This document shows, one piece after another, positions 63,930 through 64,000 of a DNA stretch of 64,000 nucleotides. The stretch covers positions 24,673,122 through 24,737,121 of the forward strand of contig NC_089782.1 of the NCBI RefSeq assembly GCF_040412425.1, given 5' to 3'. This DNA is from Macrobrachium rosenbergii (Eukaryota > Arthropoda > Malacostraca > Decapoda > Palaemonidae). A model generated the notes under the pieces. The model made no database searches and was not told the origin of the DNA. It worked only from the letters and a program-made list of their open reading frames with translations. Each line of letters begins with the position of its first letter. The stretch's first letter is position 1. A program made the translations under genes and the position numbers.

Positions 63930-64000
63930 CACATCAAGTTTTAGGTGGCTTACGTAACAACCAGTATAGAGAGCGATCTTGAATCAGAGGTGACCGTGAA

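Larger units (their letters stand above)
55241..64000. other. Non-coding right end with dense simple repeats
   Basis: Holds CT at 57014-57055, 59114-59152, 61080-61139, 63150-63169, 63250-63324, 63554-63606 and 63888-63927; GA at 57413-57434; CT-CA at 57729-57794; ATT at 59306-59346 and 62967-62998; TA at 62293-62478; poly-T at 63106-63136. The short open frames (for example 55690-55923, 60610-60822) have no recognisable content or splice context. Confidence 0.55.

Overview
The window is eukaryotic nuclear DNA, most likely from a decapod crustacean. The evidence is an extreme load of microsatellites ((CT)n, (TA)n, (ATT)n and some (TTC)n, (CA)n and ACGC runs), tRNA-derived SINEs and decayed LINEs of the sort I associate with shrimp, crab and crayfish DNA, GT-AG split coding sequence, and no prokaryotic gene organisation. 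The clade call is inference; nothing in the window fixes the species.

Layout. 1-39.4 kb is non-coding on present evidence: dense simple repeats, five copies of one SINE-like family, one clear tRNA-derived SINE with target-site duplications (33.0-33.46 kb), a second tRNA-like SINE (11.8-12.0 kb), a 480-bp near-perfect fold-back element (14.68-15.16 kb), several minisatellites, and a LINE relic on the minus strand split by a SINE insertion (31.6-32.3 kb). At 39.4 and 42.05 kb there are two coding exons on the plus strand with matching intron phases, the best supported gene content here. They encode a low-complexity Gly/Ala/His/Asn-rich protein segment with a PPxY motif and a basic patch; I do not recognise the gene. 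About 40.2-49.4 kb is a CpG-poor, microsatellite-poor domain around the second exon, as expected of a germline-methylated gene body. A degenerate plus-strand LINE reverse transcriptase lies at 49.8-50.5 kb. The remainder to 64 kb is again microsatellite-rich with no convincing gene.

How it may fit together. Simple repeats, SINE orientation and base skew are all polarised relative to the plus strand: pyrimidine-rich repeats (CT, ATT, TTC, T runs) dominate the plus strand. This agrees with most of the window being intron of one very long plus-strand gene whose recognisable exons are at 39.4 and 42.05 kb. A textbook recursive-splice configuration at 13177-13213 would suit such a long intron. Weaker gene candidates are a GC-rich phase-compatible open frame at 38.3-38.7 kb, a minus-strand signal-anchor exon at 15.34-15.47 kb, and a 37-codon membrane ORF at 13.4 kb.

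Limits. Nearly all long open frames here are translations of simple repeats and are not genes. All counts are by eye. No homology search was possible, so the exon calls rest on splice sites, phase, codon content and CpG retention.
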